Below the pieces are notes generated by a model that searched no databases, was not told where the DNA came from, and saw only the letters and a program-made list of their open reading frames with translations. Positions 1 to 11,638 of a stretch of 64,000 nt of DNA are shown one piece after another. The DNA lies in the NCBI RefSeq assembly GCF_019578655.1, contig NC_063257.1, positions 1 through 64,000 of the forward strand. The letters are read 5' to 3'. The translations under genes and the position numbers were made by a program. The stretch's first letter is position 1, and every line of letters begins with the position of its first letter. This DNA is from Ricinus communis. Taxonomy: Eukaryota; Streptophyta; Magnoliopsida; Malpighiales; Euphorbiaceae.

Positions 1-71
1 AAATTCTTTTTACACAAATGTGATTTATATATAAAATAAATTATATTCTTAAAAAATAGTTTTAGATGCTA

Positions 72-111
<40 letters not shown>

Positions 112-522
112 GCTTTTCAATGGTATGACTTGTAATCAAATTAATATTATTGAATAGATACTAAACATATATCAGACAAATATTAACAATATATCAAAAA
201 TTAAATATTACAAAAATTATAAAAATATATATTAAATTGCTAATATCATTATCTCATTTTATAAAAAAAAAATATACCTAATATATACTATTTATATTTT
301 TGAAACAATTTTTAAATTTTAAAAGAAATTTCAACAGTAAAAATGATATCTTTAATATTTTTTAAAATATTTTTGAAAGAATCCCTGAAAAAAAAAAAAG
401 CCACTCTGCGAATACTGATTTCGTGTGATGTCCAAGTAGGCCCCATTAGGAGGTATGATTAATGATCCACGGCCCAAAGAACTGGCTCTGGCGGTGGTGG
501 CACCGGCACCTGTAAATCTGCA
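1..522. other. AT-rich upstream spacer and 5' leader of RAD52-like gene
   Basis: No gene is visible. The stretch is strongly AT-rich with a (TA)n run at 74-109. The last ~100 bases become GC-richer, with a GGCGGTGGTGGCACC-like segment just before the ATG at 523, and are probably the 5' leader of the next gene. Confidence 0.6.
74..109. repeat. (TA)18 microsatellite
   Basis: Perfect alternating TA run in an AT-rich spacer. Likely length-polymorphic. Confidence 0.95.
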
Positions 523-2477
523 ATGGGGAAGGGTTTTGGTGGTGATAAGAAGTTAAAAAAAAAAAAAAGGATTAGAAGTGAAGAAGAGCAGATGTTGATT
601 ATGAAATGGAAAGCGCTGACAAGAAGATCACTATCTGATGCTTCCCCCTTGAAGATGAAGCAGTCATCGTACTATTATTATTCCAAGTTTCTTTCTAATG
701 CTTTTGGAGAAACAGAGTTGGAAAGCAGCAGGAACGACATCGATATCCCCACTTCAGGAATCAGCAGGCCCCTCTCCGAAATCCTTAAACAACTCCACAA
801 GAAGGTCCCCGATTCCCTCGTCAGGCAACGCCTTGAGGATGGATGCTCTGTCAAATACATCCCTTGGTTGCTATTCTTTTTCTTTTCTTAATTGCGAATT
901 TATTCTTAATTGAGTTGTTGATATATTAATTAGAATCAATTCGTAGGTTTTCAAGATTACAACGTTTTTTCCTTCATTCGTTTAAAATTACGGATTCTAT
1001 CCTTTAAATATCTAAATTATCTTCAACATACTTCATATTTGAGTCTAATTTTTTATTTCGATTTCGATTTTGATGGAGTTGCAGGCATATTGTCAACAGG
1101 ATTATGAATTTACATGCTCCAGGTATGAATATCCAGATGCTAGTTAAAATCAATATCCAAATGCCCTTGCATTTGCATTTTTAACTCTCTATTTACAATA
1201 CTCTCTACTTCTCAACTTCTGAAACTTTCTGTCACGTCCTCCATCTATTCCAGAATGGTCTGGTGAGGTTCGGAACATTACTTATTCCCCCGATGGCAAG
1301 TCTGTTTCTGTTGTTTATCGTGTCACACTCTACGGGACTGATGCTGAGGTATCTTTTATCACTCTCTTCTTCTTTGCATCACACGGTTGTTTCCTTTGCT
1401 TGTGGCCTGGCTGGCTGCGCTTTAGCTATTTCCAATTTCTGTCTTTGGCCTGCCTTTATATCCGCTGGGCATAATCTCATAAATGAAATTACTTGTTTTC
1501 ATTTAACAGGTATATATATATATTTTATGTCTGGGCTTCCCATGGCTATCTTGGCCATTTCAGGGAACTCCCAATGATTTTGGTCCCTTGTAGGATTGAT
1601 TGCTGGCCGGAGGTAGGCATATAATTGTCACTGAAGCATGGAAACAATTTGTATTAGAGGGTAGGATGAAGGAATTCGAAAACAGTAGGAAAAAGAAAAA
1701 GGAAAAGTAGAGGGATAGAATCTAAATCTCCTGCTCTTCAAACCAAACAATGAGCATATATAGTTTTTTAGATGAAATCCTCTGCAATTAATATAGACCT
1801 CCATCTTTTATTTAAATGAGGACATTAATATGAATTCTCGTCTCATTTGTAATCAGACTTTCCCATGCAGTAGGTTATCTTATCTTGTATATGTTTAATG
1901 TGTTTTAGATAATTAAAAAAAAAAAGAGAACGGAGAGAGAAGTAGTTTGAGAAAATGATAACTGTTCTAACATGTAAGAGCTTCTAGGTTATTGAGTATT
2001 TATGGAGAATTGCGATTGGATGAAGGGCTAGAGGATTAGAATACAAGTTTAGGGGCACTTGTTAGTCAATAGTTTTTTGAGTTTGATTCAAGGACAAAGG
2101 ATGGGTAGTGTTAACTTAAATGGAGTTCGAAATCCAGAAGAATGGTTGTCTGAAGGTTAATAAGTTATGACATGTGGCGGAGGAATCAAGTTTATGCATA
2201 ATGCGGTTGCTTGTGGTGGCCGCTGTAAAGAATTCATGTTAGAGGATAATACAACTGAAGAAATATTTTACTTTGGATACTTGCTTGCTTTATTATTGAG
2301 TATTATTCCTCTAAATATTTGGAACTGTTTTAGATATATAGGGAATCGAGTGGGACTGCTTCAGTGGATCATTCAGGCTATGGAGATGCTGTACAAAAGG
2401 CAGAAGCAATGGCATTTCGTCGAGCTTGTGCACGCTTCGGTCTTGGGCTTCATCTTTATCATGAAGATATGTTGTAG
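523..2477 (+). CDS. RAD52-1: RAD52-like organellar DNA repair/ssDNA-binding protein, 4 exons
   Basis: Exons 523-866, 1085-1122, 1254-1348 and 2334-2477 join in frame to 206 codons plus stop, all with GT-AG borders. The body reads SGISRPLSEILKQLHKKVPD, then KYIPWHIVNRIMNLHAPEW, SPDGKSVSVVYRVTLYGTDA and AMAFRRACARFGLGLHLYHE. These are hallmarks of the short plant RAD52 homologues (RAD52-1/ODB1 type), which bind single-stranded DNA and promote annealing and recombination-dependent repair in mitochondria and nucleus. The Rad52/22-like fold covers about residue 75 to the C-terminus. The N-terminal ~65 residues are lysine- and serine-rich and do not look like a classical mitochondrial presequence, so the start could lie elsewhere. 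Exon 1 carries a 14-A run at 555-568 encoding lysines. Family assignment is firm. Choosing RAD52-1 over the plastid RAD52-2 paralogue is by remembered similarity. Confidence 0.9.
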
Positions 2478-2759
2478 CTAACTGGGCTTTGGGAAATTGT
2501 AGCAAAAACTTAACATGGTTGGGCGAGAGTAGGTCTTTCTTTTATGTATCCGTACGCGTTGGATGTTTGAAGAGCCAGACTGCAAATTTTCATCCATCTT
2601 TTCAAACAAGTAGGATTAAAAAAAAAAAAAAGTATATATACTCGTATTGTTTGAAGAAAATAGAAAAAGAAAACAAAACAAAAACCAGAAAAAAGAAAAA
2701 AAGAAAAGTAAGATCGATCAAAAGCAACTACAATGTGGGATCAAATAAGATAATATTAT

Positions 2760-2905
2760 ATATATATATATATATCCATGAATTGGAGGTTAAAGGAAAA
2801 GATCCAGAGATAATTGTATTGTATTTGTACTTATATATATATATATATCCATGAATTGGAGGTTAAAGGAAAAGATCCAGAGATAATTGTATTGTATCTG
2901 TACTT
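2760..2905. repeat. 73-bp tandem duplication, two copies
   Basis: Copy 1 is about 2760-2832 and copy 2 about 2833-2905. Each begins with a TATATA run followed by ATCCATGAATTGGAGG and ends GTATYTGTACTT. The copies differ at one or two positions plus TA-run length, so the duplication is recent. Confidence 0.9.
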
Positions 2906-4085
2906 GTAGCGTCCAAAACAAGACGAAAATATTAAAACTGGGTGGGATAGGCATGAAATCCAGCTGGCAACGTTTGGCCCATGGAAGAGAGATTAAGTGG
3001 AAGGTGAAAAAGCTGAGGAGACATGCATGTGTGTGCGAGTCTGTCAATATTCACAGGCACAGACAGTATCTTTCTTTCTCTCTGCCACTTAATTCTATGA
3101 AGAGAGAGTAAAGAAAAAAGTAATAAGGGCGTATTGCAAAATTGCAATTCAGATGTTCTTGTCTACAAGCAATCCATATTTATTTAATTGACCAAAATAA
3201 ATTTTATTAATATCTTTCTGTTACCTCCAAGCGTTCTAGAAAGAATTACCTCTATTATTAAAATTAGATTTTAGTAACTGCTAATAAACTAAAATCTTAA
3301 TACAATTTTGTAGTCACTTGCCATATAATTTATGCAGAAAAAAGAAACTTACTAAAGATGGAGCAAACACTTTAGTCCGAGAAACCCAACCCTCTTCAGA
3401 AACAACTATCGGCGCAAATAAAACTGAAGGCAACAGTGTGTTCTTTGTGAAGCATAATATAGTTTTATTTTTTCATTTTTAATAATGTCGAGTCAAAAAA
3501 GAAAAAGCAAATTTGGGAGAGGGTTGACCTTTGACCTCCCGCGTGATTTGATCCCTCCGTTCTTAACACAGAAAAGAAAGATAGTGTTCGTTCCGTTTGT
3601 GCCACCAGAGGGGTTGGCTGATTATAAGGTAATTTTGGTAATTATAGGGAAATGTAGAGAGCAATTAGTCATTCTGAAGTGTCTCTAAAAATAATGCAAA
3701 GTACAGCTATGCCTATGAGAGAGAGACATAATAATAAGAAGAAAAGCAAAACCCAGACTCTCGGAGGGAGCGTGGAGGGAGATTGGTGTCCATAATAATA
3801 ATAATAGACAAAAGATTTGGAAAAGACGCGAAAGGGAAGAGCGTGAGAGAGGATATGTGTATGTATTATTATGAGCTTCTTTCTTTTTCTTTTGATAGAG
3901 CTTTTGCTTTCTCTTCCCTCCCAAATTGTTTCTCTCTCTCTCTGACCTAATTGTCCCAAACTTAACTGTCTCAAAAATCTAAAGAGAAGGGAAGATCCAT
4001 CTCTCTTAAAAATCTAAAACTCTTAATTTTCTTTTTAGTGGTCTTCTTAGATCGATCTTTCGATCTTCTTCTTGTCTATATCGTG

Positions 4086-4086
<1 letters not shown>

Positions 4087-4116
<30 letters not shown>
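4087..4116. repeat. (TA)15 microsatellite in putative promoter/leader
   Basis: Perfect TA run about 145 bp upstream of the RRM gene start codon. Confidence 0.95.
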
Positions 4117-4118
<2 letters not shown>

Positions 4119-4261
4119 TCTAATAATCAAGCCACACATAGCTAGCTAGGCCTCATCATCTAAGTTAACACAGATATATATTGGTTAGCTGCTGACTTTT
4201 GGTTTTGAGAAGAGATCTCAAGAAGCAGAATCAGAGGAAGAGGAAAGAAGGTAATTACAAG

Positions 4262-4496
4262 ATGACTCCATCAAATTTAGCTGGGCAGTTCGGAGACACT
4301 ACTTACACGAAGGTGTTTGTTGGGGGTTTGGCTTGGGAGACGCAGAAGGACACCATGAAGAAATACTTCGAGCAGTTCGGTGAGATCTTGGAGGCTGTTG
4401 TCATCACTGATAAGGCCACCGGCAGATCCAAGGGCTACGGTTTTGTATGCTCTTCTTCATCCCTAGATCTCGTAGCAATCAATCACTTTTTCAGCA

Positions 4497-4532
<36 letters not shown>

Positions 4533-5589
4533 CCAACTTCTTTTTGAGGAAAATGTGCTGTTTCTATATATGTTAGGTAACTTTTCGAGATCCTGAAGCA
4601 GCCATGAGGGCCTGTGTTGATTCTGCTCCTGTCATTGACGGGAGAAGAGCTAATTGCAATCTTGCTTCTTTGGGAGTTCAGAGATCCAAACCTTCTACTC
4701 CTAAGCATGGTATTACATTATTATTATTATTTTACTTTGTTTTAGAGATTCAATTTACATCTCCACCTATTTCGTGTTTCAGATCCCAAAAATTAAAGTG
4801 TTATAGTATCCATTTTTCATTTTATCTTGTGGTGTGGGCGGCATTTCTATTTCTTTTTCTTTTTCTTTAATTCATGGGTCAAGTCTTAGTTCACATATAT
4901 AGAGATAATCATTGCTAGCTGGCTTTAACTAATCTTTTTTATTATAATGTTTGTGGGTCTAACTGTAAGAATTTTACGGGGTTCCAAAAAATATTCCATT
5001 TAGAACAAACGCATTAGACAGTCAAAATCAAATCAAATTGCAGGAGCAGCATGAATATTCTTCCCAGTAGAGAAAGTTCTATTCTACCTCACAAACAAAA
5101 ACCATTTCATCTCTAATCGAGAGAAGCTATTAATGCTGTTGACACTGCATATGAATAGATTATGTTAGCATAGCTAAATTTAATGTGTGAAAATTGTTTT
5201 AAAAAATAATAATAATGGAAATTTAAACGGTGGGATGCAGGAGGAGGAGGAGGGAGGAACTTAAGGGTGATAAGCTCATTTCAGACGGGGTTTGGAACAG
5301 CTTTTCCTTCAGCAGCATCCTTCCCTCATTATGCCATCCAACAAGGGATACCTTATAATGTTTATGGGTACTCTCTCTCTCTGCATGCACGTGCATTGCC
5401 AACTCATGCACACCCAACCCATTAAACTAGGGTTGTCGAGCACGCTCATCCTCTTTATCACGCCATTTCATCATATCATCTCGAAGTGGTCAACCAAAGA
5501 AAAATGAGAATCATATTCAGTCTCTCGTTTCTTTTACCATTCATCATTAACTGATCACTATGCACATGTTTATTCCTTTCTTCTTACCA

Positions 5590-5630
<41 letters not shown>

Positions 5631-5638
5631 TGTGAATT

Positions 5639-5674
<36 letters not shown>

Positions 5675-5815
5675 TCCCAAAACCAAGATCAAGATCATCA
5701 ACCTATGTTCCCACACTGTATGCCTCAAATATAAGAGACATGATAACATGCACATGGACCTACAATGAATTTGTCACACATATATAAAAGCACATGGTCG
5801 TCCCCACCCACTCTC

Positions 5816-5849
<34 letters not shown>

Positions 5850-7767
5850 CATCACCTTCAAATCTTCATTTTAGTAGATCTTCAACCTGCCGTTTCTGTT
5901 ATTTAACAAAACATAATAATGTCATATTCAATTTTATAAATACCTGCATTTCTTCTACCTCTATTAATTATTATTTGCACATATCAATTTCTAACTTTCT
6001 TTCTTTTTCTTCTTTTCTTTAAAATAATTATAATATTTACTGTTTCAGGTACTCTCCGTACTCTCCAGAATACACTTATCCCACGGTGTGTAAAAATCTC
6101 TTTCTTTTTCTTGTTCTTTTTCTTTTTCTTTTTATTCCTTTTTCCACACTACTTCTTAGGATGCGTTTTAAGCATACTTTTACTTTTCCTTAGGAGGGAG
6201 ACACTCACTTTTTAGTTCTTACCTTTTGCTACTATTACTTTCCATTGTTTCTATTCTTTTCCTTCATAAAACTTCTCCTTTTCTTTTCTTTTTTTAATTT
6301 AATTATTATATATTAAGTTACTTTTTCCTAAAGAATCTATTTTCGATAGCAGTTTCACCTGTGCAAAAATGTTGAGATTATTCATATATAATATATGTAC
6401 ATACCGAAAAAGAAGCAGACGCTTCCTTCTTGTATATAAATTAAATTAGATGGTACATATTTCTATTATATTATAAACAATTAACTTTCTATTTGAATTT
6501 ATTTTGAAATGCATGTGGATTTCAACACTGATTCTGATTTAACTATCTATTCAATTTATTATTAATGAAGAAAATGATAAGAATGTATGCCACTCTTAAA
6601 AAGAATGAGAAAAGAAAGAAATGAGAAAAATTTAAAAGTCATTTTTTTTTTATGGGAATCAATCACTTCCACGTTTTTTTACTCTATCAAATGTTTTTGT
6701 ACCACTATTCATAACCACTACTACCAATAATTTTCCTTTGTATTTATTTTCTCATAACTGAAAGGTGAATTTACAGCCGGATAGTCTTCTTTGATTTGGT
6801 CAATCTTCCAGGTGGTTACAGTATTCTGAAAGCGGGACTGATAACAAATCAGTGAAATTCAGGAGAAATAATGCCCTACTGCCACATATATATATGGAAA
6901 TACCACTCAAAAGGAAAATGGACCCTTAAGCTCACTGACTAATTTCACGTTACATGTCACAGATCGACTAGTGCATTTTCTACTTCACTTTAGGGACATA
7001 TGGTCACTAAACATATTTTAATTATTTTTTTTCTTATTCTTTTTGAAATTGCGGTGTTTCCATTCAGAGCTATTACAATGTATATGGAGGGGCAACTGCC
7101 CAGTATCCTATGTATGGCACTGGTCATAGCGGAATGATGTCCGGTGCAGCTGCTGCTTTTTACCCATATCTCCAATTTGGAGAAGGAAGTGGTGGAGCTA
7201 CAAGCTATAGTTCCAGCCAGAATTATAATGTGCAGTACCCGCACCACTTGTTTCAATATTCAGCCGTTAATTCAACTGGGGGTTACCCCCAGCACTTTGG
7301 TGCACCATTGTCTCTTGCTCCCACTGCATCTTTACAATCAGGTATCTACATATATATATGTATATTCTCTAATTCAACATATTTTGGACCATATATTTTT
7401 GTAGCAATTTTGAATATATTATGGAAAACTAAAGTTTATTCGAACAACTTAATTATTTCTCTCCTTCTTTCTTTTATCCGTTATTGTAACACAGCAGAAA
7501 TTTAAAAGAAAAAGAAAAACAGATTGGATAAAATCCTATAGAAATAGCAAGTTTCAGGGTGGCAACTGCTACTATGGGATTCTTTTTTCTTTTTTCTTTT
7601 CTTGCACCTCATAGGATTTTGTTTTTTCTTTTCCTTGTCATGATCATATTCGAATACCAAATACTTGTTTGCATGATTCACCTATGAATATGTACAAGTC
7701 TTATCTTTATGTACTGGAAGGAGTACTAATATCTTTGACAGTGTGTTTTGCTGTGCCACAGGCATGA
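4262..7767 (+). CDS. Single-RRM RNA-binding protein, ARP1/RBM24-38-like, 6 exons
   Basis: Exons 4262-4444, 4577-4709, 5241-5367, 6049-6085, 7068-7341 and 7742-7767 give a 259-residue protein. An N-terminal RRM spans about residues 17-93: RNP2 is KVFVGGL, and RNP1 is split by intron 1 as KGYGF/VTF. A low-complexity tail rich in Gly, Tyr, Pro and Ser follows ([20 protein letters not shown], then YYNVYGG and HHLFQYSA). This matches the Arabidopsis family of ARP1 and the At1g33470/At1g76460-like proteins, whose members bind mRNA. The exact target here is unknown. Start chosen because relatives begin [19 protein letters not shown]; an in-frame ATG at 4199 adds only a basic leader. The terminal coding exon gives the family ending VCFAVPQA. 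A second AG 20 bases on could give another C-terminus. Exon 4 is only 37 bp. Confidence 0.93.
4499..4530. repeat. (AT)16 microsatellite in intron 1 of RRM gene
   Basis: Perfect AT run inside the 132-bp intron that interrupts RNP1. Confidence 0.95.
5593..5671. repeat. Compound (AT)n-(CT)n microsatellite in intron 3 of RRM gene
   Basis: AT run 5593-5629 and CT run 5644-5671, with a 14-bp separator. Confidence 0.95.
5819..5847. repeat. (CT)14 microsatellite in intron 3 of RRM gene
   Basis: A second CT run in the same intron, about 150 bp after the first. Confidence 0.95.
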
Positions 7768-8796
7768 CCATGGCTCTTCGTGCTCCACCGATCCCTCATC
7801 GCTAGAGGCAATGGCAGTCTAGCCACTTGGCCCCACTTCTCTATGCTTCCTCATCTGCTTCTTTTGAGGTCCCAACAACCTTTGGCCTAACCATGGTTCT
7901 CTCTCTCTTCCTTATTAACACAAGCCCCCCATAGGGGTTATGGTCGCTCCAAAAGTTGGAGAGTCATGCATCTTTTTCCCTTTGCATCTTTTGAAAGAAG
8001 GGTTCCTTTTGAAGAGAACCGACTCATGTGTATGTATTCAACAACTCAAAGCTATTGGATTAGCTTTGTTGGAAAAAGTTTAGCCCTGGGAAAAGGCTAA
8101 TCAAGTAAAATTAACCATTTTTGTAAATTTTAGCCTAGGAAAGGCTAATCAACTTTGAAAATGGTTTGCATAGAAGAGATTAAGAAAAGAAAATGTACAT
8201 TCAAAACCCCAGATATAGCAAGCCATAATTTTCAAATACCAGCTTTTCTTTAAATTTTTATTTTTTTAAAATGGCTAATCCCTCCAACAATAGATAAAGA
8301 GGCAGTTTTAGCAAAATTAACTTCATGGACGGGGCATGGATGCACCTCAGTTTTTGTGCATTGACATATTAGCTAGTCTTAGGATTTTAGAGAGCTAGGA
8401 CCACGCAGTCATGTTTTCATAAATGTTTTTCCTTTCTTGTATTATTTTACCAACTTCACTTTTAAATGCTTAATTACGTAGTGTGCTTTAACCAATGACC
8501 TTCCCTTAGGGTAAGGGAAGAAAATTTTTAGAATTTTCTTTTCCTGTAAATTCATTGTGGCTAAACTTTGGGAGTTTTAGCCTGTTTTAGCCAGTAAAGA
8601 TCGAATAGCACGTCTAATTAGTGTTTATCTTAGTTATTGCATCTAGATTTTACCTGTTTTCTGTTCTGTTTCAACATCACGCCTAGAACTCCATAATTGG
8701 ATGTGGAGCTCACAGCACATGCATGAAACTCTTGGGAGATATTTTAATTCCCTTGGGTTCTTCTCTTCTAACCCATCAACCATGGTTAGGACTTAG

Positions 8797-8835
<39 letters not shown>

Positions 8836-9092
8836 AACATTTTACCTGGAGATGGATCAAGATACTCTTTATATATGTATAAACCTATGGTTTGTATTGT
8901 AATTAGGATGCTACCTAGGATAAGATTGATTCATTCCCTAACCACGGCGGTTGAGAATGGATATATGCTCTACTTACTTGTATGCTTTAATTTCGTACTT
9001 GTACTCCGCTTACTTTTGCCCTAATGTTTTGTCAATACATGACAAGCAAACATTAATGTTCTTTTTAATTAATTCATATCCTACTTCTTTTA
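7768..9092. other. 3' UTR of RRM gene and spacer
   Basis: No ORF with protein similarity. Two short hairpins with TTAGCC/GGCTAA arms lie at 8080-8100 and 8130-8148, and a (TC)17 run at 8801-8834. The first part is presumably 3' UTR of the RRM gene. The polyadenylation site cannot be fixed. Confidence 0.5.
8801..8834. repeat. (TC)17 microsatellite
   Basis: Perfect dinucleotide run downstream of the RRM gene. Confidence 0.95.
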
Positions 9093-11638
9093 AAAAGTAG
9101 AATAGGGAAATTTTATTCCAAATCAGAACTCAAAGCATTACAACGAAAAGTTGGAGGAACAGCACTACAATATTAAGAAACAGAGGCTCTAGCAAGCTTA
9201 TAAGCCATTTGATTTGTTGATTTCCTAGTAAATAGATCTGACTGTTTCTGATCTCTGAAAGAAGAGTCATATAATCATCAATAATGAGGGCAAATAGAGA
9301 AAAACCATCTGAGTTGGATTTAACTACATTTGCAAAACCTCTCCCTTTAACTCAACTAAGAGCTTCTCTGAAACTTAAAGCTTATGCTAGCTTAATATCA
9401 ATCTAGATAAAGGAATGGATGCTTTCTTCTATTAAAGCTCCTCCGTTATCCCTAATCACACAACCCGTCACGATCTTTCCTTGTTGACTCGCATCAACAC
9501 TACACTTCAACCATCCAACCTCAGGCTTTTTCCACTTCTCCGGATTAGGATAATCAACTTCTCTGTTCAGCGAACTCGAAGAACTGGTCTGCTGGGCAAC
9601 AAGCCATCTCCGCAAATACATAATGGCAGCGAACAATTATTTGGTGCTTCTATTTGGCGTTCAAAACAACCTCATTCATGTGAATCCATAAATTCCACAC
9701 TACCGCAACAATACGACTTATCAAGCTTGGCAAACGTTACCCGAAGCCAACTCATTGTGGTCGCCTCTAGAGGCCAAACCTGAAATATCCCACATCCAAA
9801 ACCAGGAATCCACACAAGATCTCGAACTTGGGGTGGTCCCTAAGATAATACTCACATCCCTTGCATTAAAAATATCACGCATGAGGTCAGCATCCCAACA
9901 CCTCTGATAAGGAATCATGAGAGTGTTAATTTTTGAGTTTGAAACCACGGGATCCATAGAAGACTCAACGAACGGTTGGTGAACATCAACTAGCCAGGGA
10001 TCAGGCTAATAACAATGCAACTGCCGTCTCTAATTCTCTTTCGGCTTCCCATCTTCAATAAATCATGGCCTGCCATAATACTTCGCTACACAAAGCTCGT
10101 TTATGGCCTATCTTTGATTCCAGGAAAGAAGAATTAGGGAAGTAATGAGCCCGAAAAATCATCAAGACCAAGGAATTTGGATTGGTAAGGATTCTCCAGC
10201 ATTGTTTACACAATTGTGCTATGTTGAACTCATGAAATCTTCAGAATCCTAAACCACCTGCATCTTTCCTTTTACAAAGCTTTTGCTAAATGAACCAATG
10301 GACCCCTCTTGTATTTATCCTACTTTTACCCCACCAAAATGAGTTAAGGATTCTTTCCAGCTCAGCATAGAGGTCAAGAGGAATTACGAACACGCTCATA
10401 GTATAGGTAAGAATCGACTGAGCAACTGTCCTTAAGAGCAACTACTTACCAACCCGATACAACAGCTTGTTCTTCCATCCATGTACTCTTTTCCAAATGT
10501 GATCCTTTATAAAAGCAAAAATTTGCTTTTTATTCCTGCCCGCTAGCGATGGCAGACCGAGGTAGGTGCCATGATTCGAGCACTCTTGCACGTGCAGACT
10601 ATTATAGATCATAGACCTAACCTCCGAGGTCGTATTGGCACTAAAAGAAATGGAGGACTTGTCGAAATTATTACCCTTGATGACTTTTCATTTCTGCGAA
10701 GGCAATCCTTCATAACCTCACACTCCAACTGATTGGCCGTAAAAATAATAAGTTGTCGTCCGTAAAGAATAGGTGAGAGACAACAAGGGAATTTCGGGCT
10801 ACTTTGCAACCATGGAGAAGACCTTGTTGGACTTGCTTGTTTAGGAGACAAGAGAGAGCTTCCACACTATGTGCAGGTTAGGGATAGGGGATCTCCTTGC
10901 CTTAAGCCTGTTGCTGGAAAGATAAAATCGATTGTATGACCACCATTCGTAACATTGTATTTGACAGTACTGATGCATATAACAATAACTTCAATCCAAG
11001 AATTAGCAAATCCCATCTTCAACATAATCTCCTTCAAAAAATCCCACTCGAGTCGGTCATAAGCTTTACTAATGTCCGCCTTTAAAGCCACAAAACCTAT
11101 CTTGCACGAACGCACTTTGAGAATCTTCGATGATATGGAGTAAGATACACTGAAGTCTGTTTGCCAGCATCTTTGTAACGATTTTGTAGAGGACGTTGCA
11201 CAAAAATCGTTCTCAGGTCTGTAAGTACCTCAGGATTGTTTTTTTTGGGATTAAGATAATCGTGGTATCATTGAGACCTGCATGAAGCACTTTCTCATTC
11301 AAAATTTTCAAGCAAAAATCACAGATATCCTTGCCAATAATCCTCCAAGGTTTCTGTTAAAATGTAGGGTTAAAACCAGTCAACGCCTAGAGATTTCTTT
11401 GAGTGCATCACATATCCAGCCTTCCTGACCTCTTCTTCAGTAAAGCTTGCAAGAAGAAAATCATTTTGATCATTGGACACTCTTCTGTTAACAACATCTA
11501 CAATCATTGGGTCAGTAGTCCTATTACTAGAGTAAAGTAATTACAGATAAGACCACTCAAACTTGTCTCCCAATTGTGCCAACTACCATCTTCACTTTTC
11601 AATTCCACTTTCGTTCAGATATTGCAGCGTGGAAGTAT
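9093..11638 (-). mobile_element. Degenerate LINE (non-LTR retrotransposon), 5'-truncated by an LTR insertion
   Basis: Read on the minus strand, the order is that of plant LINEs. First comes a reverse-transcriptase domain (about 11.6-10.8 kb): a FHAA-SER-like pre-RT segment, FTEEEVRKAVFDMHPLKS, ALKADISKAYDRLEW and GLRQGDPLS. Next is the connection region (about 10.5-10.1 kb) with FAFIKDHIWKRVHGWKNKLL and ELERILNSFWWGKS. Last comes an RNase-H-like segment at 9636-9403 with GWLKCSVDAS and CVIRDNGG. Many stops and frameshifts make it non-functional. The 3' end near 9093 is inferred from loss of similarity after an AATAAAATTT-like tail; no long poly-A remains. The 5' side stops abruptly at 11638 where the LTR element begins. 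Confidence 0.88.

Larger units (their letters stand above)
2478..4261. other. Intergenic region between RAD52-like and RRM genes
   Basis: Holds the 3' end of the RAD52-like gene, a 73-bp tandem duplication at 2760-2905, purine-rich and AT-rich spacer, and from about 3700 a CT/GA-rich zone that is probably promoter and 5' leader of the RRM gene. A (TA)15 run lies at 4087-4116. Short ORFs here lack any recognisable protein signature. Confidence 0.6.

Noticed and set aside
3485..3688. 67-codon ORF upstream of the RRM gene
   Set aside because: No domain, no splice context and AT-rich surroundings. Likely chance.
4199..4261. Upstream in-frame ATG for the RRM protein
   Set aside because: Adds a 21-residue basic leader absent from relatives, which start at MTPxNLAGQF. 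Kept as leader sequence.
5560..6022. ORFs encoding IYIYIY and SLSLSL runs
   Set aside because: Translations of (AT)n and (CT)n microsatellites inside an intron.
11634..11638. Target-site duplication of the LTR element
   Set aside because: The 5 bp next to the LTR (AGTAT) could be one side, but the other LTR is missing, so no pair can be shown.
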